Below, in pieces: positions 51,163 to 52,073 of a stretch of DNA of 52,073 bases. The first letter of the stretch is position 1, and every line of letters begins with the position of its first letter. The stretch is taken from positions 1 through 52,073 of the forward strand of contig SVEJ01000023.1 of the NCBI GenBank assembly GCA_015057435.1. Direction: 5' to 3'. The translations under genes were made by a program, and so were the position numbers. This DNA comes from Lachnospiraceae bacterium (lineage in GTDB: Bacteria > Bacillota > Clostridia > Lachnospirales > Lachnospiraceae). Below the pieces are notes generated by a model. It searched no databases and was not told the origin of the DNA. It saw only the letters and a program-made list of their open reading frames with translations.

Positions 51163-51555
51163 ATGAGAAGCACAGATAAAAAGAAAGAAAATATGGTTCT
51201 GATGTCCATGCGTATTTCGGCAGAGGATAAGGAACAGATTGAAGCAAAGGCGAGAAAGAGCGGACTTAGCACATCGGAATATATCAGGCGTTGTGCATTG
51301 GGAAGAAAGCTTCCCTGTTATGGCGATACCGGTCTGTTGAAGGAGTATTCCGTGCAACTGGGTAAGATTGGTTCTAACCTAAATCAAATAGCAAAGCACT
51401 TAAATGGTGGTGGTGATTTTTACAGCATTTATTATGAATTAAAGGAAGCCATAAGAGAACTGTTGGATTTAAAATTTAAAATACTTCCTACGCTGGAGGA
51501 TGTTGCCTGTGGAAAGAAACACAGGCGTAAAAGAAATAAGGAGGGTGAAGAATAA
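51163..51555 (+). CDS. mobC: Mobilisation protein MobC
   Basis: A 130-residue relaxosome accessory protein that helps the relaxase at oriT. ATG 51163 follows TGGAGG; the longer frame from 51139 is not used. The N-terminal part is a ribbon-helix-helix-like DNA-binding region (VLMSMRISAEDKEQIEAKARKSGLSTSEYIRRCALGR). The C-terminal half has the MobC pattern GKIGSNLNQIAKHLNGGG and a basic tail. It is the normal length. The stop overlaps the relaxase start (TAATG), so the pair is co-translated. It marks an integrative conjugative or mobilisable element, such as those of the Tn1549 group. Confidence 0.9.
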   Translation: MRSTDKKKENMVLMSMRISAEDKEQIEAKARKSGLSTSEYIRRCALGRKLPCYGDTGLLKEYSVQLGKIGSNLNQIAKHLNGGGDFYSIYYELKEAIRELLDLKFKILPTLEDVACGKKHRRKRNKEGEE

Positions 51556-51926
51556 TGGCGATTTTAAAGCATATTTCAGTAAAGAACAGATTCTATTCCT
51601 CGGCGGTGGAGTATCTCACCTGCCAGTTTGATGAATATACCAATAAGCCCATATTGGATGAAAAAGGCAGAATACAGGAGCGCGAGAATTATCTGATATC
51701 AGGTGTAAACTGTGATGTGGATAGCTTTGGTGCGGAATGTATCGAGGTCAATCGTCTGTATGGCAAGAATAATTCCGTAAAGGATGTAAAGGCACATCAC
51801 TATATCATCAGCTTTGAGCCAAATGATTCCATTACCATGGAATTAGATAAGTGGATACTATTGGCTTTATGGCGAACTGTTATATGTTGCAGTTCGCCGG
51901 TAGTAAAATGTCAGGGAATCTACTAG
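51555..51926 (+). pseudogene. Relaxase, truncated after about 97 codons
   Basis: The N-terminus of a MobA/VirD2-type relaxase that nicks oriT for transfer. It begins AILKHISVKNRFYSSAVEYL and keeps the metal-binding motif start AHHYIISFEPND, both characteristic. At about 51843, after NDSITME, the sequence stops resembling a relaxase and reads into an unrelated tail until TAG at 51924-51926. Full-length relaxases are about 400-600 residues, so most of the nuclease domain is missing. The break is probably a recombination or insertion point, and the element is not self-mobilisable unless the rest is supplied elsewhere. Confidence 0.85.
51871..51898. repeat. 9-bp hairpin after the relaxase break
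   Basis: GGCGAACTG (51871-51879) / CAGTTCGCC (51890-51898) with a 10-base loop. No T-run follows, so it is not a classical terminator. It lies between the relaxase break and the tandem repeats, possibly near the end of an inserted element. Confidence 0.6.
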
Positions 51927-51962
51927 TGTCAGGGAATCTACTAGTGTCAGGGAATCTACTAG
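51909..51962. repeat. Three perfect 18-bp tandem repeats
   Basis: TGTCAGGGAATCTACTAG occurs three times without a gap at 51909-51926, 51927-51944 and 51945-51962. All copies are identical. The unit starts with TGTCA and is repeated as are the multiple terminal repeats of IS21-family elements, where transposase binds. A promoter-like TATAAT lies at 51986-51991, 24 bases beyond. In one frame the repeat would encode SGNLLV three times. Confidence 0.9.
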
Positions 51963-52040
51963 TAGAATGCAGGTTTGTTACATGGTATAATAAATGCAGC
52001 TGACGAGATAGAAGAAAATATATAAAACTTTATTACGTAT

Positions 52041-52062
52041 CAAACTCAAAAAATCGAGTTTG
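52041..52062. repeat. Short hairpin at the window end
   Basis: CAAACTC (52041-52047) pairs with GAGTTTG (52056-52062). It lies in AT-rich sequence after the tandem repeats and before the window ends. Role unknown. Confidence 0.45.
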
Positions 52063-52073
52063 TAGAGAAAAAA

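Noticed and set aside
51909-51962. Tandem 18-bp repeats as a CRISPR array
   Set aside because: The repeats abut with no spacers, and no cas gene is visible.

Overview
The window looks like chromosomal DNA of a low-GC, anaerobic, spore-former-related Firmicute, most likely family Lachnospiraceae. This rests on gene content and style: a DUF6273/BspA-repeat secreted protein, a (Re)-citrate-synthase-type enzyme beside isocitrate dehydrogenase, a monomeric [FeFe] hydrogenase, rubrerythrin, the Gram-positive pyrK-pyrD pair, strong AGGAGG ribosome binding sites, frequent GTG/TTG starts and sigma-A promoters of the TTGACA-N17-TATAAT kind. No tRNA, rRNA, CRISPR array or known riboswitch was recognised. 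The family assignment is inference; no species is claimed.

Layout. 1-7.1 kb: leuS (5' end cut by the window), a secreted DUF6273/leucine-rich-repeat protein, prfC and a secreted M14 carboxypeptidase, all on +. 7.1-10.4 kb: two small conserved minus-strand genes, then glgB and a PAP2 phosphatase. 10.5-14.2 kb: a self-regulated YtrA-type GntR/ABC-2 transporter operon with a clear operator. 14.3-20.1 kb: central anaerobic metabolism (hydrogenase, a tiny membrane peptide, an AEC transporter, Re-citrate synthase, isocitrate dehydrogenase). 20.2-23.5 kb: an ECF sigma/anti-sigma pair, a damaged second ECF sigma gene that keeps its own ECF-type promoter, and a hicAB toxin-antitoxin pair. 23.7-33.2 kb: ABC-F protein, serine acetyltransferase, CheX, guaB, rubrerythrin, a Nudix hydrolase and pyrF-pyrK-pyrD.

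33.3-47.3 kb is the most distinctive block: a membrane-anchored protein of unknown function, two paralogous lipoproteins, a histidine kinase/response regulator pair, a single-unit and a double-unit HlyD-like lipoprotein adaptor, a 940-residue double-FtsX permease and two different ATPases. The two divergent intergenic regions of this block carry the same 11-bp-phased GAT repeats next to the promoters, so the block is probably one regulon of its own two-component system. I propose that it builds an asymmetric MacB/Ykn-like envelope ABC machine.

47.4-52.1 kb is accessory DNA: a PfkB kinase, an ANT(6)-like nucleotidyltransferase, a run of small immunity-like genes with what look like toxin-tail fossils, then the mobilisation end of a conjugative or mobilisable element (oriT-like hairpins, mobC, relaxase). 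The relaxase is cut off after about 97 codons, followed by a hairpin and three perfect 18-bp repeats, probably the edge of another insertion that continues past the window.

Two dispersed non-coding structures stand out: a composite double-hairpin element with an identical GGCGAATG linker at 20.2 kb and 31.5 kb, and an AATCGAGT palindrome family at 20.3, 22.1 and (degenerate) 49.25 kb.
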